A stretch of DNA of 64,000 nucleotides from Ignavibacteriae bacterium HGW-Ignavibacteriae-4 (GTDB lineage Bacteria > Bacteroidota > Ignavibacteria > Kapaibacteriales > UBA2268): assembly GCA_002839765.1 (NCBI GenBank), contig PGYR01000012.1, positions 1 to 64,000 on the forward strand. Direction: 5' to 3'. Position numbers and translations under genes: made by a program. The notes beneath the pieces were generated by a model. It did not search any database. It worked only from the letters and a program-made list of their open reading frames with translations, and was not told the origin of the DNA. Every line of letters begins with the position of its first letter. Positions within the stretch are counted from its first letter, which is position 1. This document shows, piece after piece, positions 20,153 through 30,444 of the stretch.

Positions 20153-23047
20153 ATGAAAACATTAGTTACTTCTTTAATTATAATAATGAGTCTTCAGTTA
20201 AGTGCTACTGACAAGGATTTTTTCTTACGCCAGTCAGAATCTGCACACCCGACTCCTTCGCCCTCAGCTATAAAAGAATTCAATAAGTATCAATTCAAAA
20301 TACCTTATAAGATACAAGCTGAATCAAAGTTCTTCAATATGGCTCCATCAGTTGATGAGGGCAATTCTCAAGGGCAACCGACCCAGAATGAGTCGAGTAT
20401 AGCTGTAAACCCGAACAATCCGAATATAGTAATCTCCTCAGCTGTTGATTATAGAGATAACTCTTCATCTTGGATATACATATCTCAAGATGGAGGTAAA
20501 ACTTGGGTAAATAAAAACCTAGGAAAGGCAAATGGATGGCGTTCATCGAATGACCCATCTGTAATGTTCGACAAAGACGGGACAGGGTATCTGGTACATG
20601 GTGCTTTCCCAGCGAATGGTAGTGGCGAGAATGGCGTTTACTTGAATAAATCCACTGATGGTGGTATTACTTGGGGCGACCATATACCCGTTATTGAACA
20701 TAAATTGCCGGGCGACCCACTAACATATTTTGAAGATAAATATTATATAGAAGTAGATAACTCAGATGAATCGCCTTACAGAGGTGATTTATACATTCCT
20801 TGGAAGAGAGTAACAGCAGCCGATAGTGCTACACAAATTGTATTAGCCAAATCTACGGACAAAGGTGAAACTTGGTTAGAGCCAGTTAATATAAGTGAAA
20901 GACTGAGTGGTAGTTCAGAAGATACTACTTTCGGGCAGAGTTTCCCGCTAGTATCAACTGGTCCAGAAGGCAATGTATATGCTGTATGGAATCACGGACT
21001 AAAGCATTCAGTAGGGTTTAACAAATCTACTGATGGTGGTATCACTTGGGGTACACCTAGCACAATCCACAAGTATAATATATTTGGAACAACTAAACTA
21101 TTGAGCCAAGGTTGGAGACACACACTCAAAGGTAAGGTTAGAGCTGAAGCCTACCCAGTTATAAAAACAGATTACAGCGATGGTCCGAATAGAGGGAACG
21201 TATATGTAGTTTGGGCGGCAGATAGTATTCCGAACATATATTTTTCCAAATCGACCGACGAAGGAGAAACTTGGTCAGTACCAAAGGTCATTCATGAAGA
21301 TACAAAAGGTGATCAATTCTGGACTTGGATGGGAGTTGACCCGACCAATGGAGATTTGGCTGTTATGTATCTAGATAGTAGAAATGACCCTGATAACATA
21401 ATGGTAGAGTGCTATGTCAGCTACTCTTCTGACGGCGGTGAGACTTGGAAAGATAGACAAATATCTGATGTTCCTTCTGACATACGAAATAACCCATTCG
21501 ATGGAAGTGTATTTGCTGGAGATTATAGTGGGCTTGATTTTTACGATGGAGTAATCTTCCCTAGTTGGGTAGATATGCGAAATACAGTAGGCCCAAATGG
21601 AAATATTGGAGACAATGATGTTTACTCTGCTATTATTAGAGTAGATCAGCCATCCCCTGTAGATGATTTTAAAGTTTCCGTTGTACCTAATGACCCCACA
21701 CAACTAAATCTTAATTGGACTACAGTTTGGGAAAGTTCATTCGGTAAGCAACTAAACAAAGAAGATTTTGAATTACAAGTTTTCAGAGACAATGCGCTAA
21801 TACAAACTTTGAGTCCAGACTCTGATGGCTTAACAGATATGGGATTAACTCCTTATCAGAGATATGACTATAAGATTAGAGCGAAAAGTGATAATGATTC
21901 TAGTATATACAGACATGCTTTTGGATACGCTGGTGGAACCGAAAAGCCAGATTCAGTATTTATTACAGATATAGAAACTTATGAAGATGGGAATGACCAC
22001 GTTTCAACAAGACTATTTGTTAAAATACCTAATAAAAGAGCAGACAAAATAACCCCACTGACTAAAGTAAAAAGACTAGAATTATTCGGAGATGGTAAAC
22101 TCTTAAGAATTTTCCCTTTAGTAAATGAAGAAATTGGAACTACCGTTGCAGTGAATATAACTGAAGAACTAGGTAACTTTTCTAATCTGAGTTGTGTACT
22201 AGTAGCTGGGTATGAGAATCAGAATTTGGGCGAGCAGTTTAGCGATACTTCTAATAGCGTACTAGGTTATGAGGGTGAGTTAATTAGATTTGGTAGTGAA
22301 AAGCAGATAAACTTTGAAGATAAGAATGATGTTTATTATACTCAGGAATGGCAGTTGACAGATGAGATAGCGGCTTCACCTACTAACAGTATATCTACTT
22401 CACCAAATGGGGATTACAAGCCAAGAAGTGAATATACATTGTATCTACAACCAACCTCTGTTGGTATTTTATCTGGTGGACAAAATTTAAAAGAGACCCA
22501 CAAACTTACATTCGACCAAATATGCGAAGTACACTCACTAGATAGCGCTGTAATAGAAGCAAGTGGAGATTTGAAGAATTGGTTTGTAGTTAAGCAATAT
22601 AGCATGGACGATTATGAACAATGGAAGGATAGTAAGCTTACAAACGAAGATTGGGTGAATTCGGAAATAGTACCTGATTTAGAAGGTGCTTCAGAGCTAG
22701 TTTACACTAGATTTAGATTAGTAACTAATGCAGTAATCAATAAAAATGGTTGGTACTTGGATAACTTAATGTTTAGTCCTCATACTATCAAATCAAGCGT
22801 AGAAGAAGAAATAGTATCTGAGTTAGGTGTTTATCCTAACCCTACATCTAACTATCTGAATATAACAAACAAAGATAATTTACCTTTGGAAGTTGAGCTA
22901 ATAGATATGAATGGCAATACAGTAATTAATGAAAAAGATTATTTTGGAAAGTCGTTAAATCTTACTAATTTGTCTTCTGGTGTTTATATATTGAAGTTAA
23001 ACTATAAAAATCACTCAAAAATCGAGAAAGTAACTATTATCAAATGA
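20153..23047 (+). CDS. Sialidase-like BNR/Asp-box repeat secreted protein with T9SS C-terminal domain
   Basis: Six Asp boxes (SQDGGKTW, STDGGITW x2, STDKGETW, STDEGETW, SSDGGETW); C-terminal 'ELGVYPNPTSNYLNITNKDN...SSGVYILKLNYKNHSKIEKVTIIK'. Confidence 0.85.
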   Translation: MKTLVTSLIIIMSLQLSATDKDFFLRQSESAHPTPSPSAIKEFNKYQFKIPYKIQAESKFFNMAPSVDEGNSQGQPTQNESSIAVNPNNPNIVISSAVDYRDNSSSWIYISQDGGKTWVNKNLGKANGWRSSNDPSVMFDKDGTGYLVHGAFPANGSGENGVYLNKSTDGGITWGDHIPVIEHKLPGDPLTYFEDKYYIEVDNSDESPYRGDLYIPWKRVTAADSATQIVLAKSTDKGETWLEPVNISERLSGSSEDTTFGQSFPLVSTGPEGNVYAVWNHGLKHSVGFNKSTDGGITWGTPSTIHKYNIFGTTKLLSQGWRHTLKGKVRAEAYPVIKTDYSDGPNRGNVYVVWAADSIPNIYFSKSTDEGETWSVPKVIHEDTKGDQFWTWMGVDPTNGDLAVMYLDSRNDPDNIMVECYVSYSSDGGETWKDRQISDVPSDIRNNPFDGSVFAGDYSGLDFYDGVIFPSWVDMRNTVGPNGNIGDNDVYSAIIRVDQPSPVDDFKVSVVPNDPTQLNLNWTTVWESSFGKQLNKEDFELQVFRDNALIQTLSPDSDGLTDMGLTPYQRYDYKIRAKSDNDSSIYRHAFGYAGGTEKPDSVFITDIETYEDGNDHVSTRLFVKIPNKRADKITPLTKVKRLELFGDGKLLRIFPLVNEEIGTTVAVNITEELGNFSNLSCVLVAGYENQNLGEQFSDTSNSVLGYEGELIRFGSEKQINFEDKNDVYYTQEWQLTDEIAASPTNSISTSPNGDYKPRSEYTLYLQPTSVGILSGGQNLKETHKLTFDQICEVHSLDSAVIEASGDLKNWFVVKQYSMDDYEQWKDSKLTNEDWVNSEIVPDLEGASELVYTRFRLVTNAVINKNGWYLDNLMFSPHTIKSSVEEEIVSELGVYPNPTSNYLNITNKDNLPLEVELIDMNGNTVINEKDYFGKSLNLTNLSSGVYILKLNYKNHSKIEKVTIIK

Positions 23048-23571
23048 TAAGCAGTAATATAAATATTACAAAACCAACGTACATGGAAAATGAATTTTCT
23101 CTTTTCAAAAAAGAGAAAAAGCAGTCTTCTGCAGATAATGAACTGTCTGAAAGTGATAAGAAGAGAGTTCAAGAGTTAAAGAAGATAGACCGTGAAGTTA
23201 GGACACACGAGCAAGCCCATTTGGCAGCATCTGGTGGATTGGCTCGTGGCGGTGCATCATTTACCTACACCAAAGGCCCAGACGGTAAGAAGTACGCTTC
23301 TGGCGGTGAGGTAAGCATTGAGATTTCACCTGTTGAAGGCAAACCCGAAGAAACCATTCGCAGAATGCAGCAAGTTCGTCGAGCAGCGACTGCTCCTGCT
23401 GACCCTTCTAGTCAAGATAGATCAGTCGCCGCTAAAGCAACAAGAGAGGAAGCTAAGGCTAGAGCTGAGTTATCAAAGCCTCAAGATGACGAGAAAGAAA
23501 AGAATAATAGTGGTATACTAAGTGTGTACAAAAATGAGTTTCAGGAAAGTACTTTCTCTGTAACAGCGTAA
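23044..23571 (+). CDS. SprA-related / CJM1_0395-type putative metalloprotease
   Basis: 'VRTHEQAHLAASGGLARGGASFTYTKGPDGKKYASGGEVSIEISP'; start overlaps the upstream stop by 4 nt. Confidence 0.8.
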   Translation: MISSNINITKPTYMENEFSLFKKEKKQSSADNELSESDKKRVQELKKIDREVRTHEQAHLAASGGLARGGASFTYTKGPDGKKYASGGEVSIEISPVEGKPEETIRRMQQVRRAATAPADPSSQDRSVAAKATREEAKARAELSKPQDDEKEKNNSGILSVYKNEFQESTFSVTA

Positions 23572-23573
23572 GT

Positions 23574-24242
23574 ATGAAAGCGAACTACTTCTCTCCCCTA
23601 CTTCATTTGTTCGAAAAGAATATGAACGAAGAGTTAATCCCACAGATGACCGCATATATGAAGAATAAATTTTCATATTATGGACTCAAAGCGCCTCAAA
23701 GAAAAGAACTACAAAAGAAATTCATCTCTGAAAATGGAAAACTAAACCCAGCAGTAGCATTTACTGAAATCAAGAAAGTATGGAATACATGTAATAGAGA
23801 GGTTAACTATACTATAATAGATATTCTCAGACACAAGCGATATTGGGAAGATCCTAATTCAATCGAATTAGCTGAATGGTTAGTTGTGAATAAGAGTTGG
23901 TGGGACACCGTTGACTCTTTAGCTGTTAATTCTGTTGGACTTTATATGAAACTACATCCAGAGAAGTTAGAATACTATAATGCAAAATGGATTTCTTCTG
24001 ATAATATTTGGCTAAATAGAACTGCCCTACTTTTCCAATTAAAGTATAAAGAAAACACAAATTTTGAGCTGTTGAAAAGTAATATTAGACATCATTCACA
24101 CCAAAAAGAATTCTTCATTAAGAAAGCTATTGGTTGGTCATTAAGGGAGTATTCGAAGATTAATCCCTCAGCTGTAATCAAATTTTTAGATGATAATGAA
24201 CTCCAGAATCTTAGTATTCGAGAAGCATCAAAGTACTTATAA
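23574..24242 (+). CDS. DNA alkylation repair protein (AlkD-like HEAT repeat)
   Basis: 'MKNKFSYYGLKAPQRKELQKKFI', 'NKSWWDTVDSLAVNSVGLYM', 'FFIKKAIGWSLREYSKINPSAVIKFL'. Confidence 0.88.
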   Translation: MKANYFSPLLHLFEKNMNEELIPQMTAYMKNKFSYYGLKAPQRKELQKKFISENGKLNPAVAFTEIKKVWNTCNREVNYTIIDILRHKRYWEDPNSIELAEWLVVNKSWWDTVDSLAVNSVGLYMKLHPEKLEYYNAKWISSDNIWLNRTALLFQLKYKENTNFELLKSNIRHHSHQKEFFIKKAIGWSLREYSKINPSAVIKFLDDNELQNLSIREASKYL

Positions 24243-24304
24243 GAAAAAAAAATGTTATTTTTGTACCGTGAAGTAAATAATAAATATAACATAAAGTGTG
24301 AAAT

Positions 24305-25474
24305 ATGCTCCGAATTGCTACTATTTTATGTTTATTCTTAGTTGGTGCTAGTGTGTACGCTCAAGGTGTATCGTATCCTAGTTTCGGTAAGGGGATAAAC
24401 ATAATGGCTGATGACTCATCAGCTTCAATGAAAGTAAATGTAAGAATCCAAAATCTATTTGAAGCAGGATATGATGATTTCTTACAAAAGACAAATACCA
24501 AATTTATGGTAAGAAGACAACGACTGAAATTTTCAGGTCATGTTGTAGATAAGGATTTGAGGTATAAATTAGAGCTTGGCTTTTCAAATAGAGATCAAGG
24601 AAATTCTAGAACTGGTCAATTTGGAAGTGATGGATCTAATATTATTTTAGATGCAGTTGTTAAGTATTATTTGTTTGAAGATTTCGATATATGGTTTGGA
24701 CAAACAAAACTTCCTGGAAATAGAGAAAGAGTAATATCATCTGGCGATATGCAATTCGTGGATCGTTCGTTATTAAACTCGAATCTTAATATAGATAGAG
24801 ATGCTGGTATTCAGATTAGATATAAATTTGGTACTGATTTCGTTGTGAAGCCAACTTTTGCATTCACAACTGGTGAAGGTAGGAATATAACTGCTGATAA
24901 CGCTGGTGGATTTGCATATACTTTCCATACTGACATATTACCTTTTGGTGATTTTGATGATTATGTATCATCAGATCATAGTTTCAATGAGAATCATAAA
25001 CTAGCAATAGGTGCTGCTTTCAGTTTTAATGATGCTACTGATAGACAAGGCGGACAAATTGGAAACTTTGTATTTGATACTGCTGGCGGGGTTGTTCACA
25101 ATGATATGTTTACTTATTTCGCTGATTTGCATTATAAATATAATGGTATAAGCATAATGGCGGAAGTAGCTAGAAAGAATGTAGATAAAGAATTGAATAA
25201 TATTACAAAAAAGTTTATCACTGGAGATGCCGTAAATTTTCAGATTGGTTACTTATTTAGAAATTATTGGGAGCTAGCTGCTAGATATAGTTATGTGAAA
25301 CCAGATAATTCGTTTTCAGATATAGATGAACTTGCAGAATACACTTTTGGTATATCTAAGTACTTATCTAAACATAAGCTTAAGATCCAATCTGATTTTT
25401 CTTACTTTGATAATTTTGGTTTAGCAGGAGAAGATGATTTCAGATATAGATTCCAAATAGAGTTGCAATTATAG
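24305..25474 (+). CDS. Phosphate-selective porin O/P-like outer-membrane protein
   Basis: 'FMVRRQRLKFSGHVVDKDLRYKLELGF', 'YYLFEDFDIWFGQTKLPGNRERV', beta-barrel pattern. Confidence 0.78.
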   Translation: MLRIATILCLFLVGASVYAQGVSYPSFGKGINIMADDSSASMKVNVRIQNLFEAGYDDFLQKTNTKFMVRRQRLKFSGHVVDKDLRYKLELGFSNRDQGNSRTGQFGSDGSNIILDAVVKYYLFEDFDIWFGQTKLPGNRERVISSGDMQFVDRSLLNSNLNIDRDAGIQIRYKFGTDFVVKPTFAFTTGEGRNITADNAGGFAYTFHTDILPFGDFDDYVSSDHSFNENHKLAIGAAFSFNDATDRQGGQIGNFVFDTAGGVVHNDMFTYFADLHYKYNGISIMAEVARKNVDKELNNITKKFITGDAVNFQIGYLFRNYWELAARYSYVKPDNSFSDIDELAEYTFGISKYLSKHKLKIQSDFSYFDNFGLAGEDDFRYRFQIELQL

Positions 25475-25598
25475 AAGAAAAACGGTTGTTATGTCAACTA
25501 ATTGACCAACCTCAGTTTTAATCCAATTTACAGTGTTACTTTTCTAATGATATAACTGTTATTGTAATATCATTCACACACTTATAGGATTAAATCTT

Positions 25599-26111
25599 AT
25601 GAAAAACTTATTTAGACTTTTTTTGCTGACTTTATTGTCAGCTTCTTTTATCGTTGCATGTAGTGACGATGAAAAAACTACTACAGAACCAGAAGTAACA
25701 GAATTTGTTGCCACTTATTCTGACTTTGCTGGTTACAGAGATTGGGATAAAATTGCAGAGAACTCTGGACAAGACCCTGCATTAGGTCTTGACGCACACG
25801 GTAATGCTATGACAAAACGTGTTATATATACTAAGAATAAAGATGTCAAAATGGAAAATGGCGAATGGCCGGTCGGAACTATTTTAGTTAAGGATATGTT
25901 TAGCTTAGAAACAAATGAATTAACTGGGGTTATGGCTATGGTTAAACGAGGAGCAGATTTCAATCCAGATCACAAAGGTTGGGAATGGTTTGAACTAAAT
26001 GATGCAGATAAGTCAATAACTGGTCGTGATGCTAATCTGATGGATGGTATGTGTAATCAATGCCATGGCGGAGCATCATCAGACTATTCATTTACACTAA
26101 TTAACGAATAA
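25599..26111 (+). CDS. Cytochrome P460-like lipoprotein with c-type heme motif
   Basis: Lipobox 'FIVACSDDE'; 'FAGYRDWDKI..AHGNAMTKRVIYTKN..WPVGTILVKDM', C-terminal 'CNQCHGG'. Confidence 0.75.
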   Translation: MKNLFRLFLLTLLSASFIVACSDDEKTTTEPEVTEFVATYSDFAGYRDWDKIAENSGQDPALGLDAHGNAMTKRVIYTKNKDVKMENGEWPVGTILVKDMFSLETNELTGVMAMVKRGADFNPDHKGWEWFELNDADKSITGRDANLMDGMCNQCHGGASSDYSFTLINE

Positions 26112-26146
26112 ATAATCTAAAACTGTAATTAATACGTAATGTATAT

Positions 26147-26569
26147 ATGAAACAAAATAAAATAACATTATTCTTAGTATTGATTATGACTTTATCGTTT
26201 GTTTCGTGTTCCGAGAGCATTGTCTCGGAATGCGAACCAGACATCAAAGTTGATAATCAAATGAAGGCCTCTTTCAAAGAAATTCAAGATAAAGTATTAA
26301 CTCCAACCTGTGCTACAAGTGGATGTCATCAAGCGAATTTTTATTCTCCGAATCTCGAAGAGGGTAAATCTTATGACAATTTAGTTGGGGTAGATAATCT
26401 ATCAGGTAATTTACAATTAGTAGAACCTGGGAATAGTGCCAATAGTTACTTTTATAAGAAATTACTGGGTGATGGTACTACTTTAATGCCATCAGGTGGT
26501 GATAAATTGAACAAAGCTATTTTGGACTCGATTAGAGTTTGGATAGATAATGGTGCAGAGAACAATTAA
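26147..26569 (+). CDS. c-type cytochrome lipoprotein (planctomycete-type cytochrome c-like domain)
   Basis: Lipobox 'LSFVSCSES'; 'LTPTCATSGCHQANFYSPNL', 'VEPGNSANSYFYKKLLGDGTTLMPSGG'. Confidence 0.72.
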   Translation: MKQNKITLFLVLIMTLSFVSCSESIVSECEPDIKVDNQMKASFKEIQDKVLTPTCATSGCHQANFYSPNLEEGKSYDNLVGVDNLSGNLQLVEPGNSANSYFYKKLLGDGTTLMPSGGDKLNKAILDSIRVWIDNGAENN

Positions 26570-26584
26570 AAAAAAAGAAAAATT

Positions 26585-27154
26585 ATGAAAAAATTAATAC
26601 TAATCGGATTAGCACTATTAATTACATCTAGTGCCTATTCAAAAGTCGAACATCAAGTCGATAAAAGCAAAAAGAATGTGGTTAAGTTTATATCGGATGC
26701 TCCTGTTGAGGATTTCGAAGGTATAACAAGCTCTATAGATGGATATATGCTCGGTGAAGAAGGCAGCCTTGTAGGTACCGAACTTTACTTTGAAGTAGAT
26801 TTGAATACTATCGATACTGACAATGGTCTAAGAGATAGACATATGAGAGAGAATTATCTTCACACTGATAAGTATCCATTAACTACTTTTGATGGAAAGA
26901 TACTCGAATCTAAGAAAATAGATGATAAGCATTATGAAGTAAAGGCCAAAGGAAATTTTAAAGTACATGGAGTTTCGAAAGAGAAAGTTATAGAAGCTGA
27001 TATCTATGTTTACGATAATATATATCATGTTAAATCCCAATTTGTAGTTACATTAACTGACCATAAAATTGAAGTTCCTTCAATAATGCTAGTAAAAATA
27101 GATCCTGACATGGATTTAAGATTAGATTTCTTCTTGAAAGAGGTTACTAAATAA
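26585..27154 (+). CDS. YceI family periplasmic protein
   Basis: 'VDLNTIDTDNGLRDRHMRENYLHTDKYPLTTFDGKI', 'GNFKVHGVSKEKVIEADI'. Confidence 0.88.
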   Translation: MKKLILIGLALLITSSAYSKVEHQVDKSKKNVVKFISDAPVEDFEGITSSIDGYMLGEEGSLVGTELYFEVDLNTIDTDNGLRDRHMRENYLHTDKYPLTTFDGKILESKKIDDKHYEVKAKGNFKVHGVSKEKVIEADIYVYDNIYHVKSQFVVTLTDHKIEVPSIMLVKIDPDMDLRLDFFLKEVTK

Positions 27155-27155
27155 C

Positions 27156-28004
27156 ATGAAATATATTTCTACTTTATTAATAGCGATCTTTTTTCCTATA
27201 TTGTTAGCTTCACAAACTTGGCAACGAAAAACAGAAGTAGTAGAGCCACCATTACAATTGTTTCAGAGTACTTATGCTTACGCACTACCAACTGCTGAAA
27301 CTTTGAAAAAGGGTGATTATCTATATGGGATTTCTCATAGGTTTACTGTACCCGTATCTTCTGGATTTGAGCAGTTATTTGGTATAGATGGTCCTGTTAT
27401 AAATATGATGAACTTGGGATATGGATTAACAGACGATATTTTCTTAAATCTAGGTAGAAGTAACAAAGAATCACAATGGTGGTTCGAGACAAAATATAAA
27501 GCGATAGAAATAAGAAATGAATCTTTACCAATTTTAGTTAGTTTATTAGGTGGTGTGGCATACTCTAGCAGACCCACTTTACTAGGAGGGCAAGTACTAG
27601 AAGCAGGAAGAGATTGGCACTTCTATGGAGTTGCTATTATCAATACATTGATAGAAGATAAGATAGGAATAGGTATAACACCTACTTTCTCATACAATTC
27701 CCATTTGCAATGTCCAGATGTAGTCAATAGTGTTACACTTGGAGCTTATGCTGAGTATTTTATAGATGAAAGGTACAGTATTCTTATTGAAACAAACCCA
27801 ACTATAACTGGCTGGCGAAATCAATATGATTCCTATACTGTAGGTTTCACTATGAATACAGGTGGGCATTTCTTTAAATTCTCAGTTTCCAATAATACAG
27901 CAATTAATATCCAACAATTCAACTCTGGTGCTCAAAGTGCCTTTTTAGGAAGTGGTGAAAATAATAATTTACACTTTGGTTTTCAGATCACAAGAAATCT
28001 ATAA
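27156..28004 (+). CDS. DUF5777-like beta-barrel protein
   Basis: 'LKKGDYLYGISHRFTVPVSSGFEQLFGIDGPVINMMNLGYGLTDDIFLNLGRS'; follows YceI/cytochrome genes as is common in Bacteroidota. Confidence 0.72.
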   Translation: MKYISTLLIAIFFPILLASQTWQRKTEVVEPPLQLFQSTYAYALPTAETLKKGDYLYGISHRFTVPVSSGFEQLFGIDGPVINMMNLGYGLTDDIFLNLGRSNKESQWWFETKYKAIEIRNESLPILVSLLGGVAYSSRPTLLGGQVLEAGRDWHFYGVAIINTLIEDKIGIGITPTFSYNSHLQCPDVVNSVTLGAYAEYFIDERYSILIETNPTITGWRNQYDSYTVGFTMNTGGHFFKFSVSNNTAINIQQFNSGAQSAFLGSGENNNLHFGFQITRNL

Positions 28005-28025
28005 ACCCGCTATCCTTTTATAAAT

Positions 28026-28062
28026 CAAAAGTCTATTGCCAATCGCCATAGACTTTTTTTTT
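28026..28062 (+). terminator. Rho-independent terminator after the DUF5777-like gene
   Basis: aaaagtctat-tgccaatcgcc-atagacttttttttt. Confidence 0.8.
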
Positions 28063-28168
28063 GTTTTCGATTTATTTAAGACAAAAAGCTCTTTTTTCTT
28101 TGAATTTAATAATACAATTTTTTAAATTTGTTCAAGATTTGAAACAAAAGTAATTTTTTAATTATTGT

Positions 28169-29653
28169 ATGGGGTTCGAAATGAGTTTAAGTAAGATAAA
28201 AGTATCCGTGTCATCAATGTTGGTGCTGTTTGTAGCATTATTTTTTACGTCATGTGATGGTGGTAAAAGTGACTATAATCCAGCAAATGAGAAAGTAGTT
28301 GGTGAAAATATAGCCGAGCTAACATTACCTCCTAATGTACCTGCACCTATTGATCCGCATAGAGCAGCTACGAAGCAAATCGTTAACATGGAAGTATTGG
28401 AACACGAAGGAACAATGACTGATGGTGTAACATATACTTATTGGACATTTGGCGGTAGTGTACCAGGTAAATTCATTAGAATAAGAGAAGGTGATGAAGT
28501 AGAATTTCACTTAAAAAATCATCCTGATAATAAATTTGCACACAATATCGATTTACATGCTGTAACTGGACCAGGTGGTGGAGCTGCATCTTCATTTACT
28601 GCACCAGGACACGAAACAGTTTTCTCATTCAAAGCATTAAATCCAGGTCTTTTTGTATATCACTGTGCGACAGCACCAGTAGGTATGCATATTGCAAATG
28701 GTATGTATGGTATGATATTGGTTGAACCAAAAGGCGGTTTACCTAAAGTAGATAAAGAATATTATATAATGCAAGGTGATTTCTATACTTCAGGTAGAAC
28801 TGGAGAAGCAGGACACCAATCATTTGATATGGATAAAGCATTAGCTGAAAATCCTGACTACGTTGTATTCAACGGTTCAGTTGGTGCTATTGCTGGCGAC
28901 AACTCATTGAAAGCCAAAGTAGGTGAAACAATTAGACTATACGTAGGTAACGGTGGGCCAAACTTGGTATCATCTTTCCACGTAATTGGTGAGATATTCG
29001 ACGAAGTTCACGTAGAAGGTGGAACTGCAATCAATAAGAACGTACAAACTACTTTGATACCAGCCGGTGGAGCAGCTATTGTTACTTTCAAAGTAGAAGT
29101 ACCAGGTAGTTTACACTTAGTTGATCACTCAATATTCAGAGCATTTAACAAAGGTGCATTGGGATCAATTGCTGTTTCGGGAGATGAAGACAAGAAAGTA
29201 TATAGTGGAATGCTAGAAGATAAAGTTTATATGGCTGAAGGTGGTCGTTCATTAACTTTACCATCTGCTAAAGGAGCAACTGAGAAACTTGCAGGTAGCA
29301 AAGCGGAAAGAATCGAAATGGGTGCCAATGTATTCAAACACCTATGTCAAGCATGTCACCAAGCTGATGCAAAAGGTATGAAAGGCGTATTCCCACCACT
29401 AGCAAATTCTGATTATTTTGCAAATGATCCTAACAAAGCTATAGACGCTATTGTGCATGGATTATCTGGTAAGATTACAGTTAATGGTGAAGTATTCAAT
29501 AGTGCGATGCCTGCTCAATCACTAAGTGATGAAGAAGTTGCAAACGTGGTAACTTACGTACTTAATAACTTTGGTAACAAAGGTGGAGAAGTATCTCCTG
29601 AACAAGTTAAAAAAGTAAGAGCTTCGGGTACTGCGGGTAAAGGCGGTCACTAA
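28169..29653 (+). CDS. nirK: Copper-containing nitrite reductase with N-terminal lipobox and C-terminal cytochrome c domain
   Basis: Type 1/2 Cu motifs '[16 protein letters not shown]', '[22 protein letters not shown]', '[14 protein letters not shown]', '[16 protein letters not shown]'; C-terminal heme '[20 protein letters not shown]...[20 protein letters not shown]'. Start may be the internal Met at 28181. Confidence 0.95.
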   Translation: MGFEMSLSKIKVSVSSMLVLFVALFFTSCDGGKSDYNPANEKVVGENIAELTLPPNVPAPIDPHRAATKQIVNMEVLEHEGTMTDGVTYTYWTFGGSVPGKFIRIREGDEVEFHLKNHPDNKFAHNIDLHAVTGPGGGAASSFTAPGHETVFSFKALNPGLFVYHCATAPVGMHIANGMYGMILVEPKGGLPKVDKEYYIMQGDFYTSGRTGEAGHQSFDMDKALAENPDYVVFNGSVGAIAGDNSLKAKVGETIRLYVGNGGPNLVSSFHVIGEIFDEVHVEGGTAINKNVQTTLIPAGGAAIVTFKVEVPGSLHLVDHSIFRAFNKGALGSIAVSGDEDKKVYSGMLEDKVYMAEGGRSLTLPSAKGATEKLAGSKAERIEMGANVFKHLCQACHQADAKGMKGVFPPLANSDYFANDPNKAIDAIVHGLSGKITVNGEVFNSAMPAQSLSDEEVANVVTYVLNNFGNKGGEVSPEQVKKVRASGTAGKGGH

Positions 29654-29661
29654 AAATCATT

Positions 29662-30444
29662 ATGATTAGATTAACTTATATATTAATATCATTTATTTTA
29701 CTTGCGGGTAGCTCTGTGATTATGGCAGAGCCCCAAAGTAAAATCGAATGGATTTCTATCCCTTCGGGTAAGTTCTATCCATTCTTTGCAGATACAATTA
29801 AACCCATCGAAATAGATGGGTTTTTTATTTCTTCAACTCAAATAACAAATGCACAATTTCTAAGGTTTGTGAAGACAAATCCAAAATGGAGACGCAGCAA
29901 AATAAAAGCAATATTTGCAGAAAGTAATTATTTGGGATATTGGGAATCGGATACAGTTTTAGGAAAAGATGCTCCACCAAATGCACCAGTAGTAATGGTG
30001 TCTTGGTTTGCAGCTAACGCATACAGCAAATGGGTAGGTGGACGATTAGCGGATATGAGCGAATGGGAGTATGTAGCAAGTGCAAGTACAACTAAGTTGA
30101 ATGCTTATAATGACAACTCTTTTTCCACAATACTATTACGAATGTATGAGAAACTTCCAAAAATACCACTACCAAATGTAGGTGAGAAATTTAAAAATGC
30201 CTATGCTGTATATGATATGCACGGTTTAGTTTGGGAATGGACTAGAGATTTCAACTCTGTGATAGTATCTACAGATTCTAGAGAAAAGACTAATCAAGAC
30301 GGTAAACTCTTTTGTGCGGCGGGTAGTATAGGTAATGTTGACCCTTCTAATTATTCTGCGTTTGTAAGGTATTCTATGTGGAGCAGTTTACAAGCAAAAT
30401 TTTGTTTAAGAAACTTGGGATTCAGATGCGTAAAGGACAAATAA
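29662..30444 (+). CDS. nirV: SUMF1/formylglycine-generating-enzyme-like protein (NirV-like)
   Basis: 'IEWISIPSGKFYPFF...IEIDGFFISSTQITNAQFLRF', 'VVMVSWFAANAYSKWVGGRLADMSEWEYVA', 'NLGFRCVKD'; immediately downstream of nirK. Confidence 0.82.
   Translation: MIRLTYILISFILLAGSSVIMAEPQSKIEWISIPSGKFYPFFADTIKPIEIDGFFISSTQITNAQFLRFVKTNPKWRRSKIKAIFAESNYLGYWESDTVLGKDAPPNAPVVMVSWFAANAYSKWVGGRLADMSEWEYVASASTTKLNAYNDNSFSTILLRMYEKLPKIPLPNVGEKFKNAYAVYDMHGLVWEWTRDFNSVIVSTDSREKTNQDGKLFCAAGSIGNVDPSNYSAFVRYSMWSSLQAKFCLRNLGFRCVKDK

Noticed and set aside
21371-21703. 110-aa minus-strand ORF
   Set aside because: Antisense to the Asp-box protein; no motif.
25484-25511. ggttg...tcaa-ctaa-ttga-c-caacc structure after the porin gene
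   Set aside because: Weak interrupted stem with no T tract; not good enough for a terminator or FNR-box call.
30378-30425. N-terminal extension of the SCO ORF (MEQFTSKILFKKLGIQ)
   Set aside because: The internal Met at 30426 gives a normal lipoprotein signal peptide; the extension is just read-through inside nirV.
29662-30444. Calling this a functional formylglycine-generating enzyme
   Set aside because: The catalytic Cys-x4-Cys region of FGE is not visible; position next to nirK supports NirV instead.
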